A stretch of 64,000 nucleotides of DNA from Myxococcus guangdongensis (GTDB taxonomy: Bacteria; Myxococcota; Myxococcia; Myxococcales; Myxococcaceae): the NCBI RefSeq assembly GCF_024198255.1, contig NZ_JAJVKW010000002.1, forward strand, positions 930,001 to 994,000, given 5' to 3'. Every line of letters begins with the position of its first letter. The stretch's first letter is position 1. The translations under genes were made by a program, and so were the position numbers. This document shows, one piece after another, positions 52,551 to 61,709 of the stretch. The notes below the pieces were generated by a model that was given only the letters and a program-made list of their open reading frames with translations, did no database searches and was not told the origin of the DNA.

Positions 52551-52787
52551 ATGTCCTGTCCACAACCGCGTCCCACCGAGTTCCGCCTGCCCATGCGCGC
52601 GGAGTCCTTCTCCATCGAGGAGCACCGCAACGTGCACTGCCGCTTCTACGGCGGCTGCATCGACGTGGCGGTGCGCCAGGATTGGGACAGCTTCACCTGC
52701 TCCAGGTGCCCCCTGTTCCAGCAGGACGCCGCGCCCGGCGCGGACCAGTACGCCTTCAACCAGCCCGCGGACACCGGCAGGCCCTAG
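52551..52787 (+). CDS. Small cysteine-containing hypothetical protein
   Basis: 78 residues, soluble. Four cysteines in the second half (H-C-R-F-Y-G-G-C-I-D and F-T-C-S-R-C-P-L-F) spaced like a small zinc or iron-sulfur site. No known domain identified. AGGGGGGCAAGAG lies upstream of the ATG, acting as ribosome-binding site. A strong hairpin follows the stop. Preceded by a 262-bp gap after the divergent TPR gene, in which nothing else is seen. Confidence 0.62.
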   Translation: MSCPQPRPTEFRLPMRAESFSIEEHRNVHCRFYGGCIDVAVRQDWDSFTCSRCPLFQQDAAPGADQYAFNQPADTGRP

Positions 52788-52811
52788 GCCGTCCGCCCGG
52801 GCCCCGACGCG

Positions 52812-52845
52812 CCGGCCCCTCCTCCAGGTGCGGGAGGAGGGCCGG
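52812..52845. terminator. Hairpin after small Cys protein gene
   Basis: CCGGCC-CTCCTCC pairs with GGAGGAG-GGCCGG (13 pairs, one bulge) around a 7-base loop, 24 bp past the stop at 52787. No T-run; likely terminator. Confidence 0.45.
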
Positions 52846-52942
52846 GGGGCTCGGGGGTTCTGGTCCTTCGCAGGCGGTGGGAGCGCCGGACCCACGCGCC
52901 GCTCGTTGGACGTCTTCTTCCGGCCGCTGTGAGTCCGCGCGC

Positions 52943-53362
52943 ATGACCGACCGTCCCGTCGTCGTCCTGGCCGAGGATGATGGCCTCCTTCGCGAGGCGG
53001 TGGCCGAGGCCATGGAGCTGGAGGGCTACCGCGTCGTGCCGTGCGACAGCGGCTTCTCCGCGCTCAAGGCCTTCTTCGCCGAGCCCCACGTGGACGTGCT
53101 GGTGCTCGACTGGCTCCTGCCCGACATCGAGGGCAGAGACCTCATCCGGCTGCTCCATGCGCAGCGGGAGCTGTCCGATTTGCCGGTGGTGCTCACCACG
53201 GGACTGGAGCTGGAGCTGCCGGGCTTCGAGGGCGCGGTGTGCCTGTTGCGCAAGCCCTTCGATTCGACCGAGCTGTCGCGCATCCTCCACCGGCTCACCC
53301 ACCCGACGCGGTCCACGTCCGCGCCCCAATCCTTCGCGCCCACCGACTCGCGCGCCAGCTGA
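52943..53362 (+). CDS. Single-domain response regulator
   Basis: 139 residues consisting of one receiver domain. Acidic pocket E11-D12-D13, phospho-acceptor D56 (V-L-D-W-L-L-P-D), T in L-T-T-G and the switch lysine in L-R-K-P-F-D are all present, so it should be phosphorylated normally. There is no output domain, only a short Ser/Pro-rich tail, so it probably acts by protein contact or as a phosphate relay. ATG 52943 gives the domain start; the frame is open further upstream. Histidine kinases are encoded 1.3 kb away on the other strand, but partnership is not shown by sequence. Confidence 0.85.
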   Translation: MTDRPVVVLAEDDGLLREAVAEAMELEGYRVVPCDSGFSALKAFFAEPHVDVLVLDWLLPDIEGRDLIRLLHAQRELSDLPVVLTTGLELELPGFEGAVCLLRKPFDSTELSRILHRLTHPTRSTSAPQSFAPTDSRAS

Positions 53363-53441
53363 AGGCGCGGCTTCCCAAGCAGCCCCGCCCGCCGCATCTT
53401 GGAGGCCGTGTGTCCCCTCGCGGGGAGGCGGGCCTTCTCCC

Positions 53442-54230
53442 ATGCAAGAGCACCGGGTCAGCTCGTGGCTGGAGCTCCAGGAGGCGCTGTTCGCGGACTC
53501 CTGGAACGAGGCGCTGGGCCGCCACCGCGCGAGCTACGTGTTCCGCGGCATGCCCCACGCGGACCATGACCTGTCCACCGCGCTCAACCGCCGGGGCCTG
53601 TTCGTCCGCAAGGAGAAGGACTTGCTGCGCGCCTTCCGCAAGTACGCGCGCGGCACGCCCCGCGAGCCCCTGGACTCCGTCTGGGATTGGCTCGCCCTGG
53701 CGCAGCACCACGGCCTGCCCACGCGCATGCTGGACTGGACGTTCAGCCCCTACGTCGCGCTGCACTTCCTCACCGAGGACCCGGACCTGGCCCACGAGGA
53801 CGGCGTGGTGTGGTGCGTGGACTACCGGGCCACGAACCGGCTGCTGCCCCGCCCACTCAAGACGTTGCTCGAGCGCGAGGGCGCGGACGTCTTCTCCGGG
53901 GAGATGCTGGCGGAAGTGGCGCCGTCCATCTCCGACCTGGACCGGCTGGCGCGCCACCCGTTCGTGCTCTTCTTCGAGCCGCCGTCGCTGGACGCGCGCA
54001 TCGTCAACCAGTTCGCGCTCTTCTCGGTGATGAACGGACCGGAGGCGCGCCTGGACACCTTCCTGGAGCGGCGCAAGCAGGGCGTGCGCCGGCTCATCAT
54101 CCCCGCGGACCTCAAGTGGGAGGTGCGCGACAAGCTGGACCAGGCGAACCTCACCGAGCGGGTGCTCTTCCCCGGCCTGGACGGGCTGAGCCGCTGGCTG
54201 CGTCGCTACTACAGCCCGCGGCCCCGGTAG
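53442..54230 (+). CDS. FRG-domain protein
   Basis: 262 residues, soluble. Residues about 8-135 carry the FRG domain: W-L-E-L-Q-E-A-L-F, Y-V-F-R-G-M near 35, then L-L-R-A-F-R-K-Y, A-Q-H-H-G-L-P-T-R-M-L-D-W-T and Y-V-A-L-H-F-L-T. The domain is named for its F-R-G motif and is found in bacteria and phages; its activity is not established, though it often accompanies mobile or conflict genes. The C-terminal half has A-R-I-V-N-Q-F-A-L-F-S and ends Arg-rich. ATG at 53442 begins the domain; in-frame upstream codons overlap the response-regulator gene. It ends 6 bp from the convergent small membrane gene. Confidence 0.82.
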   Translation: MQEHRVSSWLELQEALFADSWNEALGRHRASYVFRGMPHADHDLSTALNRRGLFVRKEKDLLRAFRKYARGTPREPLDSVWDWLALAQHHGLPTRMLDWTFSPYVALHFLTEDPDLAHEDGVVWCVDYRATNRLLPRPLKTLLEREGADVFSGEMLAEVAPSISDLDRLARHPFVLFFEPPSLDARIVNQFALFSVMNGPEARLDTFLERRKQGVRRLIIPADLKWEVRDKLDQANLTERVLFPGLDGLSRWLRRYYSPRPR

Positions 54231-54236
54231 GCCCGC

Positions 54237-54452
54237 TCAGGCGTGCGCGTGCACGTGGGGGCCGTCGTGGTGGTGGTCATCGTCACTGTCGTTCATCGTC
54301 ACGTCGCCGACGATGCCGCGCGCCCGCTGGTTCTCGGTCACCTCGCGGATGTCCTTCTCCCACTTGTTGCCGGCCGCGCCGAAGAGGATGACGGCGAGGA
54401 TGATGAGACCGAAGAGGAGCGTTCCAATGAGCGCCGCGCCGAGAATGGTCAT
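54237..54452 (-). CDS. Small membrane protein with His-rich tail
   Basis: 71 residues: one membrane helix (about 8-28, I-G-T-L-L-F-G-L-I-I-L-A-V-I-L), a charged segment, and a C-terminal Asp/His-rich tail (D-S-D-D-D-H-H-H-D-G-P-H-V-H-A-H-A) able to bind metal ions. Tail orientation unknown. Not assigned to a family; too short for firm function. Stop is 6 bp from the convergent FRG gene. Confidence 0.62.
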   Translation of the reverse strand: MTILGAALIGTLLFGLIILAVILFGAAGNKWEKDIREVTENQRARGIVGDVTMNDSDDDHHHDGPHVHAHA

Positions 54453-54623
54453 CGCTGGACCTCGAGGTTGGGGGCCGTCACCCGAAGAGCGCCGGCCAGG
54501 TTGAACGCACCCCCGAAGGGTGTGTCCTCCTTCTTCCCGCCGCGACCCACGCCTCGTGCCCGGCTGCCCGGCTCGCCCCTTCCGTCAGCGGGCGGGCGGC
54601 CAGGGGGCTGACGTGCTGGCCCC

Positions 54624-55760
54624 TCACTCCCCGGCGACGTACTGGCGCGGCAGGCTCAGCCAGAAGGACGTCCCGTCCTGGGGGGTGGACGACACGCCCA
54701 ACAGGCCGCCGTGGGCCCGGACGATTTCGTGGGTGATGTAGAGCCCCAGCCCCAGGCCGTTGCGCTGCGCGCTGCGCTTGTCCTGCGCGCGACCGAAGGG
54801 GTCGAAGATGGAGCCCAGGCGCTCGGCGGGGATGGGCAGGCCCCAGTTGTGGACCTCCACCCGCACGCCGCCCTCCGCGTCCGCCACCGTCACGCGCACC
54901 ACGGTGTCCTCCGGGGAGTACTGCACGGCGTTGCCCACCAGGTTCGACGCCGCCTGGGCGATGCGGTCCGCGTCCCAGTCCCCCCAGCCGTTGCCCGCCA
55001 GCGACAGCTCGAACTGGCGGCGCGGGTGCGCCACCTCCAGCTCCTCCACCACCTGCCGCAGCACCTCGTGCAGGTTCATCCGCGCCCGCTCCAGCACGTA
55101 CCCCGCGCCCAGCCGCGTGCGCGTGAAGTCGAGCAGGTCGTTGATCATCCGCGCCATGCGGTCCGCGGAGATGGAGATGCGGTTGATGGCCTTGCGCTGC
55201 GGCTCACTCAAGCCCCCGTGGCGCAACAGCAGCGACGCGTTGCCGGCGATGGCTTGCAGGGGGTTTCGCAGGTCATGGCCGAGGATGCCGAGGAACTGCT
55301 CGCGGAACGCCGCCGTGCGCCGCGCGGCCTCCTCGCGCTTGAGGCCCTCCTCCACCCGCTTGCGCTCGATGGCGTACCTGAGCGCGCGCACCAGCAGCGG
55401 CCCCGACACCTGGCCCTTCACCAGGTAGTCCTGCGCGCCCTCGTGCACCGCGCGCACCGCCAGCCGCTCGTCGTCCGTGCCGGTGAGCACCACCAGCGGC
55501 ACCGACGGCGCGGCTTGCAACAGCGGCGGGATGTTGCCCAGCCCGTGCCCATCCGGCAGCGACAAATCCAGGAGCACCGCGTCCACCGAGGGCCCCTCGC
55601 TCACCAGGCGCACCGCCTCCGCCAGGCGCTCGACATGCAGCACCTCGAAGCGCGTGGTGCCCACCTCGCGCAGCTCCTCCTGGAGGAGGAGCGCGTCGCC
55701 CGGGTTGTCCTCCACCAACAGGAGCCGCAGCGGGCGCTCCTCGGTGCCGATGTCACTCAT
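54624..55760 (-). CDS. Receiver-histidine kinase hybrid
   Basis: 378 residues. A receiver domain comes first (about 11-130; acidic pocket E17-D18, phospho-acceptor D65 in L-L-D-L-S-L-P-D, switch K115), then a coiled-coil linker. A HisKA domain follows with H162 (L-G-H-D-L-R-N-P-L-Q) and a HATPase domain with N-box (A-S-N-L-V-G-N-A-V-Q-Y) and G-boxes (G-L-G-L-G-L-Y-I). No membrane segment; cytosolic. The receiver-first order suggests its kinase activity is controlled by phosphorylation, probably from the upstream kinase, whose stop overlaps this start as ATGA. ATG 55760 chosen; the longer open frame across 57335 is a shadow of the neighbouring kinase. Confidence 0.88.
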   Translation of the reverse strand: MSDIGTEERPLRLLLVEDNPGDALLLQEELREVGTTRFEVLHVERLAEAVRLVSEGPSVDAVLLDLSLPDGHGLGNIPPLLQAAPSVPLVVLTGTDDERLAVRAVHEGAQDYLVKGQVSGPLLVRALRYAIERKRVEEGLKREEAARRTAAFREQFLGILGHDLRNPLQAIAGNASLLLRHGGLSEPQRKAINRISISADRMARMINDLLDFTRTRLGAGYVLERARMNLHEVLRQVVEELEVAHPRRQFELSLAGNGWGDWDADRIAQAASNLVGNAVQYSPEDTVVRVTVADAEGGVRVEVHNWGLPIPAERLGSIFDPFGRAQDKRSAQRNGLGLGLYITHEIVRAHGGLLGVSSTPQDGTSFWLSLPRQYVAGE

Positions 55761-58700
55761 GACGACACCTCGGAAGGCGCGGGCACCGACGGCGCCAGCG
55801 GCAGGGTGAACCAGAACGTGCTTCCCTCCCCCACCTTCGACTCCACGCCGATGCGGCCTCCCAGACGCTCCACGATTTTCTTGCAGATGGCCAGCCCGAT
55901 GCCCGTCCCGGCGAACGCCTCCTTGCCGTGCAGGCGCTGGAAGATGACGAAGATGCGCTCGGAGTCCTGCGCGTCGATGCCGATGCCCCAGTCCCGCACC
56001 GTGAAGCGCGCCTCCGGGCCCTTCACCTCCGCGGCCACCTCCACCCGGGGCGGCGCGGCGCCGTGGAACTTGAGCGCGTTGCCGATGAGGTTCTGGAACA
56101 GCTGCACCAGCTGCGTCTCGTCCGCGAGCACCGTGGGCAACGGGCCCACGTCGAGCGTGGCGCCCGACTCCCGCAGCGCCACCTGCAGGTTCGTCCGGGC
56201 CCGCTCCACCGCGCGAGCCGCGTCCACCGCGCGCGGCTCGCGGCCCTGCGTGCCCACGCGCGAGTACGTCAGCAAGTCCTGGATGAGCCGCTGCATGCGC
56301 GTGACGCCGTCCACCGCGTAGTGGATGAAGGTGTCCGCCTCCGCGTCCAGCTTGCCCTGGTAGCGCCGCGCGAGCAGCTGCGTGTAGCCGGCCACCATGC
56401 GCAACGGCTCCTGCAGGTCGTGCGAGGCCACGTAGGCGAACTGCTGGAGCTCCTCGTTGGAGCGGGCCAGCTCCTTGGCGCGCAGCCGCAGCGAGTCCTC
56501 CGCGCGCCGGCGCTCCAACCCCTGCGCGAGCGCGTCCGCCACCGCCGCCAGCGCCGCCACCTTGTCCCCGCCCAGCACCGTCTTGCTGTAGAGCCCCATC
56601 ACGCCCACCAGCTGCCCGCGCACCACCAGGGGGATGCCCGCGAACGAGCGCAGCCCCGTCTCGCGAATCCACGTCGGGTCCAGCACCCGGGCGTCGTGCT
56701 CCATCTTGTCCACCCAGACCTGCTCGCGCGTGCGGGCCACCTCCGCCACCAGGCTGGTGCCGTGCACCGCCACGCGCGCCCACTTCTCGCGCGGCGGCGC
56801 GGACACGCCCGCGTTGCCCACCAGCTCCAACATGGCGGAGCTGCGCGAGTACAGCCACAGCCGCGCCACCTCCGCGTCCAGGTGACGCACCAGCGCCTGC
56901 GCGCAGCCCTGGAGGATGTCGGCGACGGAGCCCTCCTTGGCCAGGGCGCCGCTCATCTCCGCGCGCAGCGCCTCCAGCCTGCGGGCCACCTGCTCGCGGT
57001 CCAACCGCCGCAGGCCCTCCTCCACGCGGCGCTGGGCCGTCATGTCCGTGTTGGTGCCTATCCACTCGCGCAGCTTGCCGTCCGAGTGCAGCACCGGCAC
57101 CGCGCGCGCCAGCGTGGGCGAGTACGTCCCGTCCGGACGGCGCAGCCGGTACTCGACTTCGTACGGCTTCACGTCCGTCACCGCCGCCGTCCACGCGCGG
57201 TGGGACGCCTCCCGGTCCTCGGGGTGCACGGCGTCCAGCCAGCCGGTGCCCTTCCATTCGTCGTACGACTGGCCGGTGTACTCGCGCCAGGAGGGGCTGT
57301 CCTCCTCGATGAGCCCGTCCGGCCGCGTCACCCACACGGCCTGCGCGGTGGCGGTGACGAGCGAGCGGAAGCGCTCCTCGGCCCGCCGCGCGTCGCGGAA
57401 CAGGCGCGCGTTGTCCAGCGCCACCGCGGCCTGGGACGCCACGCCCTCCACCAGCCGCGCGTGCTCCTCGCGGAAGCGGCCGGGCTCCGAGTGTCCGAAG
57501 AACAGCCCGCCCAGAATCTCCCCGGAGCGGCTCTTCACCGGCACCGCCAGGTAGCTCCTCACCGGCAGGTGGTCCTGGGGCATGCCGTGGTACGGGGCGC
57601 TCTTGCCGTAGTCCGCCTGGCGCGTCACGTCGTCGTACCGCCGCGAGCCCTCGCCCCGGAAGGTGGGGCCGAAGATGGCGGTGTTGCGCGGCATGGGCAG
57701 GTGGGCGAAGGCCTCCCTGGGCGCGCCGGACAGCGTGTAGAGCAGATAGGACTCACCCCGCTCGTCCACGCGGTTCTCGAAGAAGGCGCCGAAGCCCGCG
57801 CCGGTGAGGGCCACCGTCTCGTCGGTGATGCGCTGGACGAGCACGCCTGGGTCCAGCTCCGAGGACAGCGTCTCGCCGATGCGCAAGAGCGTCTGGGCGG
57901 TGCGGCGCTCCTCCTGGCTGCGGCGCAGCGACACCTGGGATTCGCGGTACAGCCGCGCGGTGTCCACCGACAGCGCGGCGCGCGACGCCAGCTGCTCGCC
58001 CAGCTCCAGGTCCGCCCGTCCGAAGCGCCGGCTGGACTCGGCCGTCACCAGCGTGAGCGCGCCCAGGATGCGGCCGCGCGCCTTCAGGGGGATGAGCATC
58101 GCCGAGCGCAGGCCCAGCGCCTCCAGGAAGCGCAGATGCTCCGCGTCCCGCGCCGCCAGGGTCAGCACGTCGTCGGACACGGACTCCAGCAACACCGGCC
58201 TGCCCGTGCGGATGACGGCCAGCACGCCGTTCGGGTCGTCCTCGCGGGGCGGGAAGCGAACCCGCACCTCCTCGGCCAGCCGCACCCGGCTGGGGTCCAC
58301 GTGCGCCACCGCCACCTGACGCGTGCCGCCGTCCTCCTCCACCAGCTCCACCGCGCACCAGTCCGCCAGCTGCGGCACGGCCAGCTTCGCCAGCAGCGCC
58401 AGCGTGTCGTCCAGGTCCAGCGCGGACGAGGACAACAGCGCCCCCGCCTCCGCCAGGAAGCGCATGGACTCCGAGGCGCGCTTGGGCTCCTCGATGTCCG
58501 TGGTGGTGCCGAACCACTGGAGGACATCGCCCTTCGCGTCGCGCAGGGGGCTGGCGCGGCCGAGCATCCATCGCCAGACGCCATCATGTCGCCGGCAGCG
58601 GAACTCCACCTCGTAGGGCTCCCCCGTCTTCAGCGAGTGGGCCCAGCGCCTGCCGGCCTCCTGCGCGTCCTCCGGATGGACGATGCGCAGCCAGCCGTCG

Positions 58701-58888
58701 CCCATGGCCTGCTCGGGCGTCAGGCCGGTGTACTCGTACCAGCGGCGGTTGAAGTAGACGTGGTGCCCGTCGGGACGGGTCATCCAGACGAGCTGGGGGA
58801 GGCTCTCCAGGACCTGGAGGGACAGCGCGCCCGGGGTCAGGTCCACGGTGGGGACCGGCGCCTCCGGAGAGGGGGGGTGAGGGGACAT
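55757..58888 (-). CDS. PAS/GAF multi-sensor histidine kinase
   Basis: About 1043 residues, cytosolic. Order: PAS (about 20-135), GAF (about 145-300), GAF (about 325-500), PAS (about 510-630), GAF (about 650-790), coiled coil, HisKA with Y-V-A-S-H-D-L-Q-E-P-L-R (about 810), and HATPase with L-F-Q-N-L-I-G-N-A-L-K-F and G-T-G-I-G-L-A-I. Several ligand or redox inputs are therefore integrated before phosphotransfer; which signals is unknown. ATG 58888 is used (GTG 58897 would add three residues). Four-base overlap with the receiver-kinase gene implies a coupled pair and probable phosphorelay. Confidence 0.88.
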   Translation of the reverse strand: MSPHPPSPEAPVPTVDLTPGALSLQVLESLPQLVWMTRPDGHHVYFNRRWYEYTGLTPEQAMGDGWLRIVHPEDAQEAGRRWAHSLKTGEPYEVEFRCRRHDGVWRWMLGRASPLRDAKGDVLQWFGTTTDIEEPKRASESMRFLAEAGALLSSSALDLDDTLALLAKLAVPQLADWCAVELVEEDGGTRQVAVAHVDPSRVRLAEEVRVRFPPREDDPNGVLAVIRTGRPVLLESVSDDVLTLAARDAEHLRFLEALGLRSAMLIPLKARGRILGALTLVTAESSRRFGRADLELGEQLASRAALSVDTARLYRESQVSLRRSQEERRTAQTLLRIGETLSSELDPGVLVQRITDETVALTGAGFGAFFENRVDERGESYLLYTLSGAPREAFAHLPMPRNTAIFGPTFRGEGSRRYDDVTRQADYGKSAPYHGMPQDHLPVRSYLAVPVKSRSGEILGGLFFGHSEPGRFREEHARLVEGVASQAAVALDNARLFRDARRAEERFRSLVTATAQAVWVTRPDGLIEEDSPSWREYTGQSYDEWKGTGWLDAVHPEDREASHRAWTAAVTDVKPYEVEYRLRRPDGTYSPTLARAVPVLHSDGKLREWIGTNTDMTAQRRVEEGLRRLDREQVARRLEALRAEMSGALAKEGSVADILQGCAQALVRHLDAEVARLWLYSRSSAMLELVGNAGVSAPPREKWARVAVHGTSLVAEVARTREQVWVDKMEHDARVLDPTWIRETGLRSFAGIPLVVRGQLVGVMGLYSKTVLGGDKVAALAAVADALAQGLERRRAEDSLRLRAKELARSNEELQQFAYVASHDLQEPLRMVAGYTQLLARRYQGKLDAEADTFIHYAVDGVTRMQRLIQDLLTYSRVGTQGREPRAVDAARAVERARTNLQVALRESGATLDVGPLPTVLADETQLVQLFQNLIGNALKFHGAAPPRVEVAAEVKGPEARFTVRDWGIGIDAQDSERIFVIFQRLHGKEAFAGTGIGLAICKKIVERLGGRIGVESKVGEGSTFWFTLPLAPSVPAPSEVSS

Positions 58889-59223
58889 GGAGCGCACGTG
58901 ACCTTAACAGTCCGCACAGGGACCGCCCTTTCAGCACCCCCGGGTTTTCCACCAGCTGACAATCGTCCCGAGGGACAAGGCCCCGCCGGCCCCCTCCCCG
59001 GGAGGGACGATTCCGACCCGCTGGGAATCCCTCTCTCTCTGTCTGACGCCAGACACGCGGCATCTGCCGTCACGGAATTGCAGGAACCACCCGCATGCAA
59101 ATTTGTCATTTCATTGCGACCTCCCGTAAGGTCTGACGTTTCCAGCACAGCGCGTACATCCAACGAGTCTGGGTTCAAGGGTGGGAGGGTCGGGGTGCAG
59201 TGACGTCGAGCCCGGGGAGGGCC
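58889..59223. other. Divergent intergenic region upstream of TadE-like operon
   Basis: 335 bp between the kinase start and the first Tad-like gene. It contains small inverted repeats CCCTCC-GGAGGG (58992-59006), TGTCTG-CAGACA (59040-59055) and CGGCA-TGCCG (59058-59069). GTCTGACG occurs twice, 90 bp apart (59041 and 59131). An AT-richer pocket at 59090-59125 is the best place for a promoter of either direction. No gene or RNA is recognised. Confidence 0.4.
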
Positions 59224-60057
59224 ATGCACTCGAAAGACAGACGCGGGATTGCCGGAGGGCAGTCCGGACAGGCCGCCGTGGAGACCGCCATCGTCGTCCC
59301 GATGATGGTCTTCATGGTGCTGGGCATCATCCAGCTGGGCATGGTGCACAACGCCCGGTTGATGACCGAGTACGGCGCCTATCGGGCCGTGCGGGCGGGA
59401 ATCGTCAACCATGGCGACTGCACGCTGATGGAGAAGGCGGCGCTCTCTGCGCTCTTGCCCACGCTGCCGCCCCTGCCGGGGAAGGACGGCCGGGTGGACA
59501 CGCTGGATGCCGCGCGAAAGGTCCACACGAACTTCGTCCAGAGGCTGTTCGCCGCGAACCGGTTGCTGCCCTTCTACCTGGAGGCGGGGCTGCCCCTGTT
59601 CCGGGTGGATGTGCTCAATCCCAGTCGGGGCGAGCTGAGCCAGCTCTTCACCACCTATGGCGTGCAGGGGCGGGAGATCGACTACGACGACGTGCGGGAT
59701 GACCGCGTCATCGAGGCGAACCTGCTGTCCATCCGGCTCACCTACTTCTACGAGCTGCGCATCCCCTTCGCCAACATGCAGCTGCACGCCTTCTATCTGG
59801 GGCGTGAGTACCTGGACCAGCTCAAGGGCATGCAGTTCGAGCTGCAGCGCGTGGGTGGTAGGAACGCCATCCAGTACCTGCAGGAGCGCGCGCTGAGCAA
59901 GCAGGGGGACTTCCCGAAGATTGTCGCGCTGGCGCGCGGCACGGGCCGAGATCGCCACTACGTGATGCCGCTGGTCGCCACCTGGACCATGCGCATGCAG
60001 TCCAACCTCTTCAACAACGACCAGCACGGCCCCGGCCGCTGCGCCGTCGGCGGCTGA
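59224..60057 (+). CDS. TadE-like envelope protein (copy 1)
   Basis: 277 residues. N-terminal segment Q-S-G-Q-A-A-V-E-T-A-I-V-V-P-M-M-V-F-M-V-L (about 14-34) is the TadE signature: short basic/Gly start, Glu, then a single membrane helix. The rest is exported and mixed alpha/beta with no enzyme motif. TadE proteins are minor pilins or assembly factors of Tad/Flp pili. ATG 59224 is preferred (GGGGAGGG just upstream); GTG 59200 would add eight residues. First of five same-strand genes, 23 bp before the next. Confidence 0.72.
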   Translation: MHSKDRRGIAGGQSGQAAVETAIVVPMMVFMVLGIIQLGMVHNARLMTEYGAYRAVRAGIVNHGDCTLMEKAALSALLPTLPPLPGKDGRVDTLDAARKVHTNFVQRLFAANRLLPFYLEAGLPLFRVDVLNPSRGELSQLFTTYGVQGREIDYDDVRDDRVIEANLLSIRLTYFYELRIPFANMQLHAFYLGREYLDQLKGMQFELQRVGGRNAIQYLQERALSKQGDFPKIVALARGTGRDRHYVMPLVATWTMRMQSNLFNNDQHGPGRCAVGG

Positions 60058-60080
60058 CGCCGGCTCCCGAGAGGACGAAC

Positions 60081-61697
60081 ATGTTCTCACTGCTTCGCAG
60101 ATTGCGCCGGGACGAGCGGGGCCAGGCCCTGGTCATGGGCGCGGTCGCCATGCTGGTGCTGGCCGTCACCGTCATGGCCTCGGTCAGCATCGGCCATGGC
60201 GTGCACCAGAAGATAAAGCTCCAGGACGCCGCCGACGCGCAGGCCTACTCGCTCGCGGTGAAGGAGGCCCGGGCCTACAACTTCCTGGCCTACACCAACC
60301 GCGCGATGGTCGTGCACTACTCGGCCATGCTCACCTTCATGTCGTACGTGAGCCATGCCCTGTACCTGGACATGACCATCGGGAAGCTGGCGAGCGTCGC
60401 CCAGTACATCCCGGGCATCGGCGCCATCTTCAAGGCGGTCCAGACCCTCATCAAGGCCTGGAAGAAAACCGTGGAGACCGTCGCACGACTGCTCATCCCC
60501 CTCCTATCCGCCCTCAACGTGGCGCTCTGGCTCGCCCAGGAGGCGATGATGATGGGCACGCTGAAGGACCTGCTGCTGACCGGAGGCGAGACCACCTTGA
60601 TGGGGACAGACCCCAAATCACGCCCAGGCCCGTCCATGTCCAACGGCTCGGCGCTCGGCGCCATCATGGGCAAGTACAACGTCAATCACTCCAACCTGAA
60701 GAACTTCCTGCACATCATCGACGACGGGCCCCGGGGCAGTGACAAGACCTTCTCCCTCACGGACCCGACCGGGCTCGCCCAACGCGCCAGGCTGCTGAAC
60801 CAGAACAAGAACATCCTGTCCGACCCGGACCTGGCCAAGTACCGCCTGCTGATGGGCAACCTCGCCAACGGCGTGCGGCGCCAGTGGACCGCCGAGGGAA
60901 AGAACGTCCTGCTCGTCGGACGCAAGTGGTCGCTCAAGCTCTGCGTCCCCCCCGTCATCCAGTTCCGCATCGACAAGGTGGCGGACAGTCAGATCAAGAG
61001 CTTCGACGAGACATTCCAGGGCAACCGGAGGGACCAGCTCTTCGCCTCCGACGACATCAAGATTGAATGGCGCATGCCCTGCCCCTACTTCGGTGGCGCG
61101 AACAAGGGCTGGAAGACGATCCTCGACCTCGACTTCCGGGCCGCCGCGGACAAGCGGGGCGGCTTCCATCAGGTCTACGGGACGACCAAGACGGATGACC
61201 ACCACGGGTGGGAGGGCATCACGCCCTTCCTGACGACGGACACCAGCTTCGTCGACCCGTGGCACAACCACTTCAGCGCGGCCTGCAACGTCACCCTCCT
61301 GTCGAAGGACATGATCTCCAAGCCCCAGCCCTTCCACCTGGACGGGCTGCGCACCGGCGAGGGCTTCCTCAAGTCCGCGAGATCCAAGCGCTTCGATGAC
61401 GAAGGCGAGAGCATCCTCGGCGGGATGCTCGACATCACCTGGAACCTGACCGGCGGAGCCAACGGCAAGCGCGTCGCGGAGTTCCGCAAGGCGACAGGAG
61501 GCATGATGGCCATGGCCGTGGGCCGCGCCATCTACCACCGACCCGGAGTCTGGAAGGAGGAGCCCAACTTCTTCAATCCGCTGTGGACCGCCCGACTGGC
61601 CCCCACCAAGACGCATTGGGAACAGCAGGCCATGAGCGAATTCATCGACGGCTGGGATGTCGCCGAGCATGGCTTCTCGAATGCCCTCAATTACTGA
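60081..61697 (+). CDS. TadG-like pilus-assembly membrane protein
   Basis: 538 residues. N-terminus R-R-D-E-R-G-Q-A-L-V-M-G-A-V-A-M-L-V-L-A-V-T matches the TadG N-terminal helix. It is followed by D-A-A-D-A-Q-A-Y-S-L-A-V-K-E-A-R, a conserved block of TadG-like (Flp-pilus assembly) proteins. A second hydrophobic region lies about 150-170 and a large exported domain fills the rest. It may anchor or assemble minor pilins. 6 bp separate its stop from the next open frame. The von Willebrand domain typical of some TadG proteins is not evident. Confidence 0.7.
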   Translation: MFSLLRRLRRDERGQALVMGAVAMLVLAVTVMASVSIGHGVHQKIKLQDAADAQAYSLAVKEARAYNFLAYTNRAMVVHYSAMLTFMSYVSHALYLDMTIGKLASVAQYIPGIGAIFKAVQTLIKAWKKTVETVARLLIPLLSALNVALWLAQEAMMMGTLKDLLLTGGETTLMGTDPKSRPGPSMSNGSALGAIMGKYNVNHSNLKNFLHIIDDGPRGSDKTFSLTDPTGLAQRARLLNQNKNILSDPDLAKYRLLMGNLANGVRRQWTAEGKNVLLVGRKWSLKLCVPPVIQFRIDKVADSQIKSFDETFQGNRRDQLFASDDIKIEWRMPCPYFGGANKGWKTILDLDFRAAADKRGGFHQVYGTTKTDDHHGWEGITPFLTTDTSFVDPWHNHFSAACNVTLLSKDMISKPQPFHLDGLRTGEGFLKSARSKRFDDEGESILGGMLDITWNLTGGANGKRVAEFRKATGGMMAMAVGRAIYHRPGVWKEEPNFFNPLWTARLAPTKTHWEQQAMSEFIDGWDVAEHGFSNALNY

Positions 61698-61709
61698 CGG
61701 AAGGTGACC

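Noticed and set aside
54624..57335. 903-residue frame running through both kinase genes
   Set aside because: Only residues encoded below 55760 match kinase domains; the upper part is an out-of-frame shadow of the PAS/GAF kinase.
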